A stretch of 64,000 bases of DNA from an uncultured Umboniibacter sp. (GTDB lineage Bacteria > Pseudomonadota > Gammaproteobacteria > Pseudomonadales > DSM-25080), in assembly GCF_947497555.1 (NCBI RefSeq), contig NZ_CANMGY010000001.1:552208-616207 (forward strand), in the 5' to 3' direction. The translations under genes were made by a program, and so were the position numbers. The notes beneath the pieces are model-generated. The model saw only the letters and a list, made by a program, of their open reading frames with translations, was not told the origin of the DNA and did not search any database. Positions 20,004 through 30,216 of this stretch are shown piece after piece (position 1 is the first letter of the stretch; each line of letters opens with the position of its first letter).

Positions 20004-21264
20004 TTCAAATTTAGATCTTGTAAGACAGTCGCTGAAAAAGCGTCATCGCCGTGAGCGTCGCTTTAAGCGCCTGGGTATGCTCGCGATCCTTTTTGCGGTC
20101 AGTGCGCTAGTTATTTTGCTGAGCGACGTCTTTCTCAAGGGTTATAAGGCGTTTATCCAAACAGAGGTTCGTATCGAAGTAAGCTTCGATCAACGCCTAC
20201 TTGGGGTAGACGAACTGAGTGCCGAGTCTCTTCGTGGAGCAAATTGGAACAGCGTCATCAAATCAAGTTTGCGGGAAATGTATCCCGATGTAACTAGCCG
20301 AACGGATAAGCGCGCGCTGTATGCCCTCGTTTCGGAAAGTTCACAGTGGCAGTTGGCGGAGCAGCTTGAGGCCAATCCTCAATGGTTGAACGAGACGCAC
20401 TCGGTTTGGTTGCGCGCCAGTTCCGATGTGGATATGTGGTACAAGTACTTTCAAGAGGAGTCGGTTGGTACTCGCCTCAATGAAAAGCAGATTGCCTGGA
20501 CCGAGGGGTTGATTGATCAGGATAGTATGCGTTCGGTGTTTAACCGCATCTTCTTCCAAAATGGTGCCTCGCGCAATCCTGAGGAAGCGGGTATCCGGGG
20601 AGCTTTAATTGGGTCTTTACTCACCCTCTTGGTGACCTTTAGTGTGTCCTTCCCTATCGCCGTGGCAACCGCGGTTTATCTTGAGGAGTTTGCACCTAAA
20701 AACCGCTTCACCCAATTTGTTGAAGTTAACATCAACAACTTGGCCGCGGTCCCGTCAATAACCTTTGGTTTGTTAGGCTTAGCAGTATTTCTACAGTGGT
20801 TCGGTATGCCACGCTCGGCGCCGCTAGTTGGTGGTCTAGTATTAAGTCTAATGACCTTGCCCACCATCATTATTGCGGCTCGAGCGGCCATTAAATCAGT
20901 GCCGCCGTCCATTCGTGATGCGGCGCTAGGACTGGGGGCGTCAAAGACACAGGTGGTCTTCCATCACGTCGTGCCACTTGCGATGCCAGGAATCCTAACC
21001 GGTACGATTATCGGCCTGGCTCAGGCCTTAGGTGAAACGGCGCCGCTTATGATGATTGGTATGGTGGCATTTATCGTTGACGTACCGTCGACGATCACTG
21101 ATCCATCGGCAGTTCTGCCAGTACAGATCTTCCTTTGGTCTGATGCGCCGGAACGTGGGTATATGGAGAAAACCTCAGGGGCCATTCTCGTCCTTCTGAT
21201 GTTCTTGATGGTAATGAACGCCTTCGCGGTATGGCTTCGTAAGCGCCTCGAAAAGCGTTGGTAA
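19996..21264 (+). CDS. pstA: Phosphate ABC transporter permease PstA
   Basis: A 422-residue permease. One N-terminal membrane helix is followed by a large soluble region of about 140 residues before the transport domain, again the longer Pseudomonas-like form. The EAA loop is SIRDAALGLGASKTQV. It overlaps pstC by 8 bases, so translation is coupled. Confidence 0.94.
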   Translation: MTNSNLDLVRQSLKKRHRRERRFKRLGMLAILFAVSALVILLSDVFLKGYKAFIQTEVRIEVSFDQRLLGVDELSAESLRGANWNSVIKSSLREMYPDVTSRTDKRALYALVSESSQWQLAEQLEANPQWLNETHSVWLRASSDVDMWYKYFQEESVGTRLNEKQIAWTEGLIDQDSMRSVFNRIFFQNGASRNPEEAGIRGALIGSLLTLLVTFSVSFPIAVATAVYLEEFAPKNRFTQFVEVNINNLAAVPSITFGLLGLAVFLQWFGMPRSAPLVGGLVLSLMTLPTIIIAARAAIKSVPPSIRDAALGLGASKTQVVFHHVVPLAMPGILTGTIIGLAQALGETAPLMMIGMVAFIVDVPSTITDPSAVLPVQIFLWSDAPERGYMEKTSGAILVLLMFLMVMNAFAVWLRKRLEKRW

Positions 21265-21296
21265 CAGTTTTAGATTAATAAGTTGGAAATATTTTA

Positions 21297-22094
21297 ATGT
21301 CAGATAATTATGTAACAGTTGGCGCTCCAACGAGCGCTGACCCAAAGATTACCGCCGACGGTGTAAGTGTTTTCTATGGCGATAAGCAAGCCATCTACGA
21401 TGTGAGCTTGGATATAGGTAAGAATGAAGTGATTGCATTTATCGGGCCATCAGGTTGCGGTAAATCCACCTTCTTACGCACCATCAATCGCATGAACGAC
21501 ACGATTGATACCTGCCGAGTTTCTGGGAAAATGCTTCTGGAAGGTCAGGATATCTATGGCGCGAAGGTTGATCCGGTTGAGTTAAGAGCGCGTGTGGGGA
21601 TGGTGTTCCAGAAGCCAAATCCATTCCCTAAGTCCATCTACGAAAATGTGGCGTACGGTCCGAAGATTCATGGGCTAGCTCGTAACAGGATTGAATTGGA
21701 TGAAATGGTAGAGAGTAGTCTGCAGAAAGCCGGACTTTGGAATGAAGTTAAGGATCGTCTTCATACTCCAGGAATCGGCCTCTCGGGCGGTCAGCAGCAG
21801 CGTCTGTGTATTGCCCGCACCATCGCGGTTAACCCTGAAGTTATCCTCATGGATGAGCCCTGCTCTGCACTAGACCCTATTGCTACAGCACGTATTGAAG
21901 AGCTTATTGCTGAGTTATCGAGCAACTACACGATTGTAGTGGTCACTCATTCAATGCAGCAGGCGGCGCGTATCTCGAATCGCACCGCTTACTTCCATTT
22001 GGGTAAATTGATTGAAGTTGACGATACCAATACGGTATTTACATCGCCCGGTCATAAGCTAACAGAAGATTATATTACTGGTCGTTTCGGTTAA
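21297..22094 (+). CDS. pstB: Phosphate ABC transporter ATPase PstB
   Basis: A 265-residue ABC ATPase with Walker [10 protein letters not shown]-loop [12 protein letters not shown], signature LSGGQQQRL and Walker [14 protein letters not shown]. The QKPNPFP segment is typical of PstB. It powers PstSCA and, with PhoU, signals phosphate status to PhoR. It lies 32 bases after pstA. Confidence 0.97.
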   Translation: MSDNYVTVGAPTSADPKITADGVSVFYGDKQAIYDVSLDIGKNEVIAFIGPSGCGKSTFLRTINRMNDTIDTCRVSGKMLLEGQDIYGAKVDPVELRARVGMVFQKPNPFPKSIYENVAYGPKIHGLARNRIELDEMVESSLQKAGLWNEVKDRLHTPGIGLSGGQQQRLCIARTIAVNPEVILMDEPCSALDPIATARIEELIAELSSNYTIVVVTHSMQQAARISNRTAYFHLGKLIEVDDTNTVFTSPGHKLTEDYITGRFG

Positions 22095-22105
22095 GGAGAA
22101 CGCAA

Positions 22106-22786
22106 ATGATGAAGCTTGATGGACACATTTCACAGCGCTTTAATCAGGATTTGGAAGATATTCGCAGCCGTCTACTCGAGATGGGTGGTTTAGTGGAACA
22201 ACAGCTAGTCAAAGCGATGTCGGCATTTGAAAGTGGTGATAGTGAACTTGGCCTAGCTGTGGCGAAGGATGATGTAGAGGTTAACCGTCTAGAGGTAGAG
22301 ACGGAAGATCTCTGTACCAAAATCTTGGTGAAGCGTCAGCCTGCCGCGAGTGACTTGCGAATGGTACTTGCGGTATCGCGAATCGTCCGTGACTTGGAGC
22401 GAATGGGTGATGAAGCGGCAAAAATTGCCGATCTAGGGGTCCGTCTAGCCGAAGAGGGAAGCTCTCCAATCGGTTATGTTGAGTGTAGAAATATTGCGAT
22501 TCGCGTTCGTGAAATGATCAATGCATCGCTAGATGCCTTCGCTCGCTATGATGCAGAGAAGGCTCGTGAAACGATGCGTGTAGATGAAAAAGTTGATGAT
22601 GAGTATGCCAGCGCTTTGCGTAGCTTAGTGACCTATATGATGGAAGATCCTCGTTCAATTAAACGAGTGATGAATGTTATGTGGACGCTTCGAAGCCTAG
22701 AGCGAATCGGCGATCACGCTACCAACGTTTGCGAGCAGATTATCTACTTAGTAGAAGGCGAAGATATGCGCCACAGCTTTAAGTAA
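22106..22786 (+). CDS. phoU: Phosphate signalling protein PhoU
   Basis: A 226-residue all-helical protein with two PhoU repeats; the metal-binding segments are RDLERMGDEAAKIA and LERIGDHATNVCEQI. PhoU connects the Pst transporter to PhoR and represses the Pho response when phosphate is plentiful. It starts 11 bases after pstB with AGGAG at 22094-22098. Two ATGs in tandem are possible starts. Confidence 0.97.
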   Translation: MMKLDGHISQRFNQDLEDIRSRLLEMGGLVEQQLVKAMSAFESGDSELGLAVAKDDVEVNRLEVETEDLCTKILVKRQPAASDLRMVLAVSRIVRDLERMGDEAAKIADLGVRLAEEGSSPIGYVECRNIAIRVREMINASLDAFARYDAEKARETMRVDEKVDDEYASALRSLVTYMMEDPRSIKRVMNVMWTLRSLERIGDHATNVCEQIIYLVEGEDMRHSFK

Positions 22787-22793
22787 TCTCGCT

Positions 22794-22819
22794 ATCAGGT
22801 GGCCAATCGGCCACCTGAT
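22794..22819 (+). terminator. Terminator after phoU
   Basis: ATCAGGTGGCC and GGCCACCTGAT form a perfect 11-base stem with loop AATC, followed by CTTAGCCTTTT. The T-run is interrupted, but the stem is strong and ends the pst operon. Confidence 0.82.
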
Positions 22820-22923
22820 CTTAGCCTTTTACCATTATCTTGCATCTCATGGTAAATAACGGGTTGTACTCTACCAATTCAGGATTTAATGTAAGGCTAA
22901 ATTAACCATTTGTAGTCCTTATT

Positions 22924-23409
22924 ATGATGCTAAGTGCCCGTAAAACCTTTCTCCTTATTGCTCTTTATACGCTCACCATGATGGCTGTCGCAATCATCTA
23001 TTTCCAAAATTACCTTGGCTATGAACCCTGTGTTTTATGTGTTGCGCAACGCATTGCAACGATAACCATCGGCATTATCGCTCTGATTGCATTTGCCCAT
23101 GGTAAGGCTACAAAGGTCTATGCCAGCCTGCTTGTCATTGCTTCCGGAGCCGGAGCGGCGATTGCTGGACGCCATGTATGGATTCAGAGCCTCCCTGAGG
23201 ATGAAGTTCCTTTATGTGGTCCTAGCTTTGATTACATCGTGGACGCATTTCCTTTGCGCGATGCACTAGAGATGATCCTATTAGGTGATGGTAGCTGTGC
23301 CGATGTACACTGGAATTTACTTGGGCTATCAATTCCGGCGTGGACGCTGATTGCGTTTTTGGGGTTATTAGGACTCGCTATTTTTCAGCTCATTCGCCGT
23401 TCAAAATAA
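22924..23409 (+). CDS. dsbB: Disulfide bond formation protein DsbB
   Basis: A 161-residue inner-membrane protein with four predicted helices. The cysteine pairs are Cys36/Cys39 (CVLC) in the first periplasmic loop and Cys98/Cys125 in the second. It reoxidises DsbA using quinone. The following rsd gene is the same neighbour as in Pseudomonas. Confidence 0.95.
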   Translation: MMLSARKTFLLIALYTLTMMAVAIIYFQNYLGYEPCVLCVAQRIATITIGIIALIAFAHGKATKVYASLLVIASGAGAAIAGRHVWIQSLPEDEVPLCGPSFDYIVDAFPLRDALEMILLGDGSCADVHWNLLGLSIPAWTLIAFLGLLGLAIFQLIRRSK

Positions 23410-23471
23410 ATGGTATAGGTGCGGTATTCGTCTAAACTCATTGTAATGGATTTAACAAGGGGGAAAGCCGT

Positions 23472-23933
23472 ATGTTAGTAAAGAGTCAAACAGCATCAGA
23501 GCGCTTTGGTGGGGTAAGCAACATCATTGATAGTTGGCTTCAAGAGCGCCAGCAGTTGGTAAAAATATACTGTCAGCTGACAGGCTTACAGCCAGCACAG
23601 CCACGCCCTATTTGGGAGAGTATTCAGCGATTTTGCCAATTGCTCGTAGACTATGCGTCAAAGGGGCATTTTGAAGTTTACGAACAACTCATGCTTGAAG
23701 GGCAGGATTTTCAAGACGGCAGCGATGAAATTGCCGGAGTGCTAATCCCGAAGTTAGAGCAGAACACGCAGCATCTCATGGATTTCCATGATTTCGTGAA
23801 TGAAAAGTGTAATCTTCATGAGCTAGCCGATAAGGTTGTCGGGCTTGGTGAGCATCTTGAAGCGCGTTTCGAGATGGAGGATCAGATGATCGAAATTTTA
23901 CACAACGCACATCGAGATCTGGTTAAAAGCTAA
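23472..23933 (+). CDS. rsd: Anti-sigma-70 factor Rsd/AlgQ
   Basis: A 153-residue helical protein of the Rsd/AlgQ family. Family-like features include the IDSWLQERQQLV start, PIWESIQRFCQLLVDYASKGHFEVYEQL in the middle and the late LGEHLEARFEMED segment. It binds region 4 of RpoD and shifts RNA polymerase toward other sigma factors. GGGGGA precedes the ATG. Confidence 0.93.
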   Translation: MLVKSQTASERFGGVSNIIDSWLQERQQLVKIYCQLTGLQPAQPRPIWESIQRFCQLLVDYASKGHFEVYEQLMLEGQDFQDGSDEIAGVLIPKLEQNTQHLMDFHDFVNEKCNLHELADKVVGLGEHLEARFEMEDQMIEILHNAHRDLVKS

Positions 23934-23968
23934 CTCGTAATAAGCTTGATGGACTCGCATTGACAAAT

Positions 23969-24006
23969 AAAAAAGGCGCGAATGATTATTCATTCGCGCC
24001 TTTCTT
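23969..24006. terminator. Bidirectional terminator between rsd and the FKBP gene
   Basis: GGCGCGAATGA (23975-23985) and TCATTCGCGCC (23990-24000) make an 11-base perfect stem with loop TTAT, flanked by six A and TTTCTT. The flanking genes converge. Confidence 0.92.
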
Positions 24007-24031
24007 GTCTTAGCTCTACTGTGAACTATGT

Positions 24032-24778
24032 TTATTCAGCAATCTCTAGTAGTTCCACTTCAAAGATCAGTGTAGATTTCGGTGGAATAGACATTGAACC
24101 ATTTTCACCGTAAGCCAAGTTATAGGGTATGTATAGCTTATGCTTCGCGCCAACCTTCATCAGGGCAACGCCTTCAGTCCAACCACTAATCACTTGGTCG
24201 AGACCGAATGTAGCGGGGCCACCATGAAGAGATGAATCGTCAAATACGCTCCCATCAAGGAAAGTTCCCTTATAGTTTACGGTAACCACGTCGTCAGAAG
24301 TAGGCTGTGCACCCGTACCTTCTTGCAGTACTTCATACTGAAGGCCACTCTCGGTAGTGATGACTTCTGGGCGTGCGCCATTCTCCGTTAGGAAAGCAAA
24401 GCCAGCAGCTTCGTTCTCGGCAGATTGAGAAGCGAGAGTTGCCTCTGCTTCCTGTTGTGCTGCAATCTGCTGGGCTTCCATCATGGTTTGAAATTCAGCG
24501 AGCGTGGCTGTAATTTGTTCTTCAGTGAGGCGTTGCTCAAAACCGTTTAAACCGTCACTCATCCCTGCTTGGAGTGCGTCTTGGTTGATCTCAAACTCAC
24601 CGCCAGATAACTGCTGGCCGAACTGTAAGCCCATTAGGTAAGAAACTCGCTGTTCTAGGGTTTCAACAGGCGCTGAGCTCTGCATAGCGACATCAGTCGT
24701 TGCTGTGTCTTCTTCTCCGCAACCCACAAGTGTTACAGATATAGCCACCGCAGCGGCGAGTGTTTTTAATTTCATCAT
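24032..24778 (-). CDS. FKBP-type peptidyl-prolyl isomerase lipoprotein, Mip/FkpA-like
   Basis: A 248-residue protein with lipobox LVGC at Cys20. Residues about 38-125 are the helical FKBP_N dimerisation domain (RVSYLMGLQFGQQL), and about 140-248 the FKBP_C domain (GTGAQPTSDDVVTVNYKG, FGLDQVISGWTEGV). It acts as an envelope folding catalyst. ATG-ATG follows AGGAT. In P. aeruginosa an FKBP gene also follows algQ. Confidence 0.93.
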   Translation of the reverse strand: MMKLKTLAAAVAISVTLVGCGEEDTATTDVAMQSSAPVETLEQRVSYLMGLQFGQQLSGGEFEINQDALQAGMSDGLNGFEQRLTEEQITATLAEFQTMMEAQQIAAQQEAEATLASQSAENEAAGFAFLTENGARPEVITTESGLQYEVLQEGTGAQPTSDDVVTVNYKGTFLDGSVFDDSSLHGGPATFGLDQVISGWTEGVALMKVGAKHKLYIPYNLAYGENGSMSIPPKSTLIFEVELLEIAE

Positions 24779-24823
24779 CTAATCCTGTTTATAAGTGATC
24801 AATTTTTGTTGATACCATAGAGT

Positions 24824-25273
24824 CTATGGCTTCAGGGGCTCTGAGTCTATGACTTGCGTTAAATGCCTAGCTAGCGCTTGGTCATAGTTGCTTAAACTAA
24901 TGACTTCAGCCGAAGCAATGTTCACCTCATCAGTATCAATGCAATCACAGAGCTCATTGGCGTAACAGCGCTCTGACAATAGCTCTAAGCTTTTCTGAGC
25001 TTGATATAGTTTATTCGCCACCACATCTTTGGATTGGCGGCGCAGCGAACGGTAGGCCTCTATCAAGGGTCGATAGACCTCCGCCAGCTGCTCAATTTTG
25101 ATGGTGCCTGCAGCGCTTAACCCGTATTGCTGTTGCTGGGTCCAAACGAAGAAAAGAACTAATACCACGTCAGTGTGCTCTTCAATTGATGCCTTGATCA
25201 AGCGTTCAGCGAGCGTCTTATCTGACCAAGTCTGTAGACAGAAGTTCCAGAAACTTTCGTTTAAAGCCGACAT
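24824..25273 (-). CDS. TIGR02444-type protein of unknown function
   Basis: I start at the ATG complementary to 25271-25273 (149 residues, SALNESFWNF), with AGAGG upstream; a longer in-frame extension has no supporting signals. The opening pattern, an FWNF segment followed by DVVLVLFFVW, resembles TIGR02444. The protein is probably helical and cytosolic. A late CYANELCDC cluster has three cysteines. It is divergent from the ABC-F gene. Confidence 0.8.
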   Translation of the reverse strand: MSALNESFWNFCLQTWSDKTLAERLIKASIEEHTDVVLVLFFVWTQQQQYGLSAAGTIKIEQLAEVYRPLIEAYRSLRRQSKDVVANKLYQAQKSLELLSERCYANELCDCIDTDEVNIASAEVISLSNYDQALARHLTQVIDSEPLKP

Positions 25274-25328
25274 ATCGAACCTCTTATTTGCTAAACTGCG
25301 GACATTAAAAATGGGCGAGTGAGCACTG

Positions 25329-27209
25329 ATGATACAAATAACAGCCGCGAATCTCCAACGAGGCGAGAAAAGTCTACTAGAGAACGCCTCTCTTAGGATC
25401 AATACGGGACATAAAATTGCCCTAATTGGTGCTAACGGCGCTGGCAAAACTACCCTGTTTAAGCTTTTAATGGGCGAACTTACGGTTGACCAGGGCGATT
25501 GTCACGTCCCCAGGGCTTGGACCATTGCACATATGGCGCAGGAGCACCCCGAGACCGATGCTATTGCGGTAGATTACGTCGTAGATGGCGATGTTGAGTT
25601 ACGATTAATTGAAGCACAGCTCAAAGCTGCTGAAACGAACGATGATGGGCCTAAGATCGCCTCGGCACATGCCGAGCTTGAGCGCATTGAGGGTTACGGA
25701 GCGAGAAATCGAGCCGAAAAGCTCCTCCATGGACTGGGTTTTGCCAAGGATGTGGGTGAACGAACGGTAACCTCGTACTCAGGTGGCTGGCGCATGCGCT
25801 TAAACCTGGCTAGGGCACTGATGTGTCGTTCCGATCTTCTGCTTCTGGATGAGCCAACCAACCATCTAGATTTGGATACCATAATCTGGCTACAGGACTG
25901 GTTACGGGCCTACGAGGGCACCTTAATCTTGATCTCTCATGACCGAGATTTTATTGACGCAGTAGCCGATCATATTGTCGCGCTAGAACAGCGCCAATTA
26001 ACTTCCTATCGTGGTAACTATTCCGCCTACGAGCGTCAGAAAGCAGAGCGAATGGCGCAGCAGCAGGCTATTTTCGAGAAGCAGCAACGTCGCAAGAAGG
26101 AAATCGAATCCTTCGTGGCGCGTTTCCGCTATAAAGCCACCAAGGCACGTCAGGCGCAGTCTCGCTTAAAGGAGCTGCAGCGTATGGAAGATATTGCCCC
26201 GGCTCACGCCGATAGCCCCTTTCATTTTCGCATTCCCTGTCACGATAAGATTTCATCCCCATTGCTCAATCTTGATGAGGTTGATGCGGGCTATACCTCG
26301 GCGACGGTCTTCAATAAGCTTAATTTTGCTATTCAGCCAGGCCAGCGCGTTGGCTTGCTGGGGGTTAACGGCGCGGGTAAGTCTACCCTGATCAAGACGT
26401 TAGTGGGGGAGCTACCAAAGCTGAGCGGCGACATTATTTCGGGAGAGCACACGCGCGTAGGGTATTTTGCTCAACAGCAGCTGGATGCGCTCGAGTTGGA
26501 TCAGAGTTGTTTTGATCATATTCGCACGCTCAGTCCCAATGCGCCGGAGGCCGAAGTTCGTAATTTTCTAGGAGGCTTTAATTTTCAGGGTGATCGAGTT
26601 TTCGAGGCCATCGAACCCTTTTCAGGTGGAGAGAAAACACGCTTAGCCTTGGCGCTAGTGGTTTGGCAGACTCCTAACCTACTAATTCTTGATGAGCCGA
26701 CTAACCACTTGGATCTCGAGGTCCGCCACGCCCTTACGGTGGCGCTACAAACCTTTGAGGGCGCCGTTCTATTGGTTTCGCACGATCGTCATTTATTGGC
26801 GAATACGGTGGACGAGTACTGGTTGGTAGCGGATGGAAAAGTGGCGGCCTTCGATGGCGATCTCAGCGATTACTCGCGATGGTTAAAGCAGCGTGAGGCG
26901 GACGCTTCGCCAGCGATCAAGAGTGTTGCACCGGCAGTCGATAAAAAGCAGGCGCGGCAGGAAGCTGCCAATCGACGAGCTCAGTTAGCGCCCCTTCGGA
27001 AGCAGCAGCAAAAGCTGGAAAAACAGATAGAGCAGCTCGAGGAGCGATTGGCTGAAATCGAAGGTCAGCTAGGTGATCCAAGTATCTATTCAGATACGCC
27101 GGCACTCGCTCAAGAGCTGTCCACGGAGAGTGGAAAAATTCGCGTGCAGTTAGAGGATGTGGAAGCGAGTTGGTTGGACGTGCTTGAGCAGTTAGAAGCG
27201 GCTGAATAA
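25329..27209 (+). CDS. ABC-F family ATPase, YheS-like
   Basis: A 626-residue soluble protein with two ABC domains. Walker A motifs are GANGAGKTT near residue 35 and GVNGAGKST near residue 345; signatures are SGGWRMRLNLA and SGGEKTRLALA. The linker (about 240-300) is charged and helical, and a C-terminal coiled coil of about 70 residues ends the protein. No membrane domain is present. ABC-F proteins act on the ribosome E site. This one looks like YheS rather than an antibiotic-resistance type. Confidence 0.93.
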   Translation: MIQITAANLQRGEKSLLENASLRINTGHKIALIGANGAGKTTLFKLLMGELTVDQGDCHVPRAWTIAHMAQEHPETDAIAVDYVVDGDVELRLIEAQLKAAETNDDGPKIASAHAELERIEGYGARNRAEKLLHGLGFAKDVGERTVTSYSGGWRMRLNLARALMCRSDLLLLDEPTNHLDLDTIIWLQDWLRAYEGTLILISHDRDFIDAVADHIVALEQRQLTSYRGNYSAYERQKAERMAQQQAIFEKQQRRKKEIESFVARFRYKATKARQAQSRLKELQRMEDIAPAHADSPFHFRIPCHDKISSPLLNLDEVDAGYTSATVFNKLNFAIQPGQRVGLLGVNGAGKSTLIKTLVGELPKLSGDIISGEHTRVGYFAQQQLDALELDQSCFDHIRTLSPNAPEAEVRNFLGGFNFQGDRVFEAIEPFSGGEKTRLALALVVWQTPNLLILDEPTNHLDLEVRHALTVALQTFEGAVLLVSHDRHLLANTVDEYWLVADGKVAAFDGDLSDYSRWLKQREADASPAIKSVAPAVDKKQARQEAANRRAQLAPLRKQQQKLEKQIEQLEERLAEIEGQLGDPSIYSDTPALAQELSTESGKIRVQLEDVEASWLDVLEQLEAAE

Positions 27210-27222
27210 TGCCGCTGCTAAC
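27191..27222 (+). terminator. Hairpin across the ABC-F stop codon
   Basis: GTTAG-A-AGCGGC (27191-27202) pairs with GCCGCT-G-CTAAC (27211-27222), an 11-base-pair stem with one mismatch, and the TAA stop is in the loop. CGATTTT follows. It probably ends transcription of the ABC-F gene before the convergent trmB. Confidence 0.65.
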
Positions 27223-27240
27223 CGATTTTAAGAGAGTTCT

Positions 27241-27963
27241 CTAGCTCTTAACGAAGATGAGATCCCAGACGCCGTGGCCCAAACGCTCACCGCGTTTCTC
27301 AAATTTGGTGATGGGACGATAATCCGGCCTTGGTGCAAAATCACTACCCGACATACTGTTGTGGAAACCGTTGTCCTCGCCCATGGTTTCCATCATGTGC
27401 TCGGCGTAGGGTTCCCAATCAGTCGCCATATGAAAATGACCAGCTGGAATTAGCTTTTGACGAATCTTTTCCACGAATTCAGCTTGGACAATGCGGCGCT
27501 TGTTGTGCTTTTTCTTGTGCCAAGGATCTGGGAAATAAAGCTGCAGACGTTTAATGCTTTCATCGGCAAAGCAATCCTCGAGCACATCGTTAGCATCGGC
27601 ACAGAAGACGCGAATATTTCGAAGTTCACGCATGGTCGCTTCGTTGATGAGGCGCCCGACTCCTGGTGGGTGAACTTCGATACCAATAAAGTTGGTATTC
27701 GGGTCTTGTTCTGCCATTTCAAGTAGTGAATCGCCCATACCAAAACCCACTTCCACCACAACTGGATTGTCGTTGCCAAATACCTGTGCTAGATCTAACA
27801 GGCCGTCATAGAGGCTTAGACCGTAATGCGGCCACTGCTGCTCCATCGCTTGGCGTTGTCCGTCAGTGATTCGGCCAGCGCGAATAACAAAGCTACGAAT
27901 AGACTTCTTTTTGTACTGTGGGCGAATTTCAAATGGTGTGTCTTCGGGGGTTGATTCAGTCAT
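27241..27963 (-). CDS. trmB: tRNA (guanine-N7-)-methyltransferase
   Basis: A 240-residue Rossmann-fold methyltransferase that makes m7G46 in tRNA. The SAM-binding segment is [13 protein letters not shown], and the signature [14 protein letters not shown] is intact. It is convergent with the ABC-F gene and follows the DUF423 gene by 9 bases, so it is last in the minus-strand rpoH cluster. Confidence 0.96.
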   Translation of the reverse strand: MTESTPEDTPFEIRPQYKKKSIRSFVIRAGRITDGQRQAMEQQWPHYGLSLYDGLLDLAQVFGNDNPVVVEVGFGMGDSLLEMAEQDPNTNFIGIEVHPPGVGRLINEATMRELRNIRVFCADANDVLEDCFADESIKRLQLYFPDPWHKKKHNKRRIVQAEFVEKIRQKLIPAGHFHMATDWEPYAEHMMETMGEDNGFHNSMSGSDFAPRPDYRPITKFEKRGERLGHGVWDLIFVKS

Positions 27964-27972
27964 AGTTCACTA

Positions 27973-28350
27973 CTAGCGTTGATATTTGAAAGTTGAAAAA
28001 GCTAAATATAGCCAGCTGCTAATCCAGAATAGACCGCCAATGGGGGTTATCAAGCCAATCCAGCGCGGCGCCCCCAAGGCAAGCGCGTATAAGCTGGTGC
28101 AAAACAAAAGAATACCGATCAGAAAGCCGGTGGCAATGTTAACCGCGTCGCGGTCCTTTAGATAGCCGGAGCACCCTAGGCAGAACATGGCAGCTAAGGT
28201 GTGAAATAGTTGGTAGAGCGAGGCAGTTCTCCAGGTGGCCTGTTGGCTAAGGGATAAGCTATCGCTCAGAGCGTGAGCTCCGAAGGCTCCCAGTGCAACA
28301 CAGAGGGCGCCAGAAATGGCGCTCAGAATCAGTAGCGATTTAGCGGTCAT
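27973..28350 (-). CDS. DUF423 membrane protein, YgdD-like
   Basis: A 125-residue protein with about four hydrophobic segments and the DUF423 opening [15 protein letters not shown], followed by YQLFHTLA. The function is unknown in the family. Its ATG overlaps the rpoH stop by 4 bases (ATGA), so it is translated with rpoH. Confidence 0.92.
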   Translation of the reverse strand: MTAKSLLILSAISGALCVALGAFGAHALSDSLSLSQQATWRTASLYQLFHTLAAMFCLGCSGYLKDRDAVNIATGFLIGILLFCTSLYALALGAPRWIGLITPIGGLFWISSWLYLAFSTFKYQR

Positions 28351-29213
28351 TCTTCGTCCGCTGCATCAATGGCTGCTTTGACCTTCTTCATGGCATTCTT
28401 TTCAAGCTGTCTAATACGTTCCGCAGAGACTTCATAGCGGTCCGCTAGCTCGTGAAGCGTCGCTTTATTGTCGCCCAGCCATCGGCTTTCTAAAATATCT
28501 CGGCTGCGGTCATCGAGTGCGGCAAGTGCTTGGCTTAGATGGCCCAAGCTCGAAGCGCTTGAATCGGCCTCAATGACCTGAATAGCCGGATCGGCACTCT
28601 GATCTTCCAGATAGAGCGCGGGGGCGCTGGCAGGTGCGTCATCGTCGTCATCGAAAAGTGGGTCGAAAGAGGCATCTACCGCTGCGAGGCGTTTTTCCAT
28701 TTCGCGAACGTGGGCAACTTCAACCCCTAAATCGGCGGCAACAGCTGTCGCTTCATCGTGAGTTAGCCAAGCTAGCTTCTTCTTGGCAGAGCGAAGGTTG
28801 AAGAACAATTTGCGCTGTGCCTTGGTGGTGGCAACTTTAACAATTCGCCAGTTACGCAGAATAAATTCGTGGATCTCGGCTTTGACCCAATGGACGGCAA
28901 AGGAGACCAGGCGAACACCCTTTTCTGGGTTAAAGCGTTTGACGGCTTTCATTAGGCCAATGTTGCCTTCCTGAATAAGGTCACCCTGTGCTAAGCCGTA
29001 ACCATTGTAGCTACGGGCGATATGGACTACGAAGCGAAGGTGGGCCATGACCAATTTACGGGCGGCGTCTAAGTCGTTGCCATAGTACAGGGCTTCGGCG
29101 AGATCTTTTTCTTCCTCAGCGCTCAGAACTGCAATGCTATTTGCTGCTTGCACGTATGCACTCAGGTTTGCACCTGGTGACATTTGAACGAAAGCTTGCA
29201 GTTCTTTACTCAT
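28347..29213 (-). CDS. rpoH: Heat-shock sigma factor RpoH (sigma-32)
   Basis: I choose the ATG complementary to 29211-29213 (288 residues), with AGGAT at good spacing; an upstream in-frame start is not family-like. [17 protein letters not shown] and [17 protein letters not shown] form region 2. QRKLFFNLR is the RpoH box that distinguishes it from other sigma factors, and region 4 ends at [13 protein letters not shown]. It directs heat-shock transcription. It follows ftsX by about 100 bases with its own possible promoter. Confidence 0.97.
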   Translation of the reverse strand: MSKELQAFVQMSPGANLSAYVQAANSIAVLSAEEEKDLAEALYYGNDLDAARKLVMAHLRFVVHIARSYNGYGLAQGDLIQEGNIGLMKAVKRFNPEKGVRLVSFAVHWVKAEIHEFILRNWRIVKVATTKAQRKLFFNLRSAKKKLAWLTHDEATAVAADLGVEVAHVREMEKRLAAVDASFDPLFDDDDDAPASAPALYLEDQSADPAIQVIEADSSASSLGHLSQALAALDDRSRDILESRWLGDNKATLHELADRYEVSAERIRQLEKNAMKKVKAAIDAADEE

Positions 29214-29239
29214 GGGGGATCCTGCCAAATTGGCTGCAA

Positions 29240-29269
29240 ATAATAGCATGTGGAGGGCGTGTTTGCGAA
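29240..29269 (-). promoter_or_regulatory. Possible rpoH promoter
   Basis: On the minus strand TTCGCA (29269-29264) lies 18 bases from TATTAT (29245-29240), in the gap between ftsX and rpoH. The -35 is a poor match, so the assignment is tentative. Confidence 0.4.
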
Positions 29270-29313
29270 CAGGCTAAGCACCTTGGAACGTAGCGACTTA
29301 CCGAAACACCAAG

Positions 29314-30216
29314 CTAATAACGGACAAAACGAGAGCAGGCGATGGTCGCTCCTCCAGCTCCAACTAACAGGCCCGAGACAATAGGGAAAAGCCAGACCCA
29401 GAGCGGAATTGAAATGGCGCTAATTTCGTAGCTGTGGATAAACTGTTGCCATGGCGTATACAGCGATATCACGATGGCGATTAGCAGGACACTGCTGAGC
29501 AGCCCGCCGATGATCCCAGAGATGACGCCGTGATAAATAAAGGGGCGGCGAATGAAGGTAGAGGTAGCACCTACCAGCGTCATGACTTCTATCTCGTGTT
29601 GGCGCATCACGATGGTTAAACCCACGGTATTGCCCACTGTCGCTACGGCACCCAGTAGTAAGATTAAACTTATCAAGAGTAGCGAGCGCTCGCCAATGGT
29701 TGCTAGCCATTGCCAACGCTGAATCCATTCTCTGTCTAATTGAACTTCGTCCACCCTATCGTCCGCGCGCAGAATGGTTGCGAGCTCATCCAATTGCGCG
29801 CTGGGGGCTGTCACCACAAAGGTATGCGGTAGTGGGTTAAATTGGCTACTTGAAGCGGTGTTGATTTCGCTCTGAAGCGCTGCTAGTGCAGTCTCTGGAG
29901 AGATATATTCAACCGCAATATTATCCCTTTGAGATAACTCGGCGCTAAACGCGGATAGCTCGTTTTCACTCAGTGTATTACCCAAATAGGCGTTTAACTG
30001 TGGCTCGGGACGTTGTTCTAGCAAAGGCTCAATTTGAATTAATACGGCGTAGAGTAGGGCGGGCAACACCAGCGAGAAGGCAATCACTAACCAGGTAAGA
30101 AAACTTCTCCCCAGGTCTTTTCGTTGGCGGCGCAGCGCGTCGGCAAAACAAAAACGATGGTGTTGTATCCAGGCTTGAGTCGGCTTTTGCCCCGCTTGGC
30201 TTGCAGACGACTTCAT
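29314..30216 (-). CDS. ftsX: Cell-division protein FtsX
   Basis: A 300-residue inner-membrane protein with four predicted helices: one near residue 45 and three in the last 130 residues, with a periplasmic domain between. This is the FtsX layout. With FtsE it controls amidase activation at the septum. Its start overlaps the ftsE stop by 4 bases. Confidence 0.95.
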   Translation of the reverse strand: MKSSASQAGQKPTQAWIQHHRFCFADALRRQRKDLGRSFLTWLVIAFSLVLPALLYAVLIQIEPLLEQRPEPQLNAYLGNTLSENELSAFSAELSQRDNIAVEYISPETALAALQSEINTASSSQFNPLPHTFVVTAPSAQLDELATILRADDRVDEVQLDREWIQRWQWLATIGERSLLLISLILLLGAVATVGNTVGLTIVMRQHEIEVMTLVGATSTFIRRPFIYHGVISGIIGGLLSSVLLIAIVISLYTPWQQFIHSYEISAISIPLWVWLFPIVSGLLVGAGGATIACSRFVRY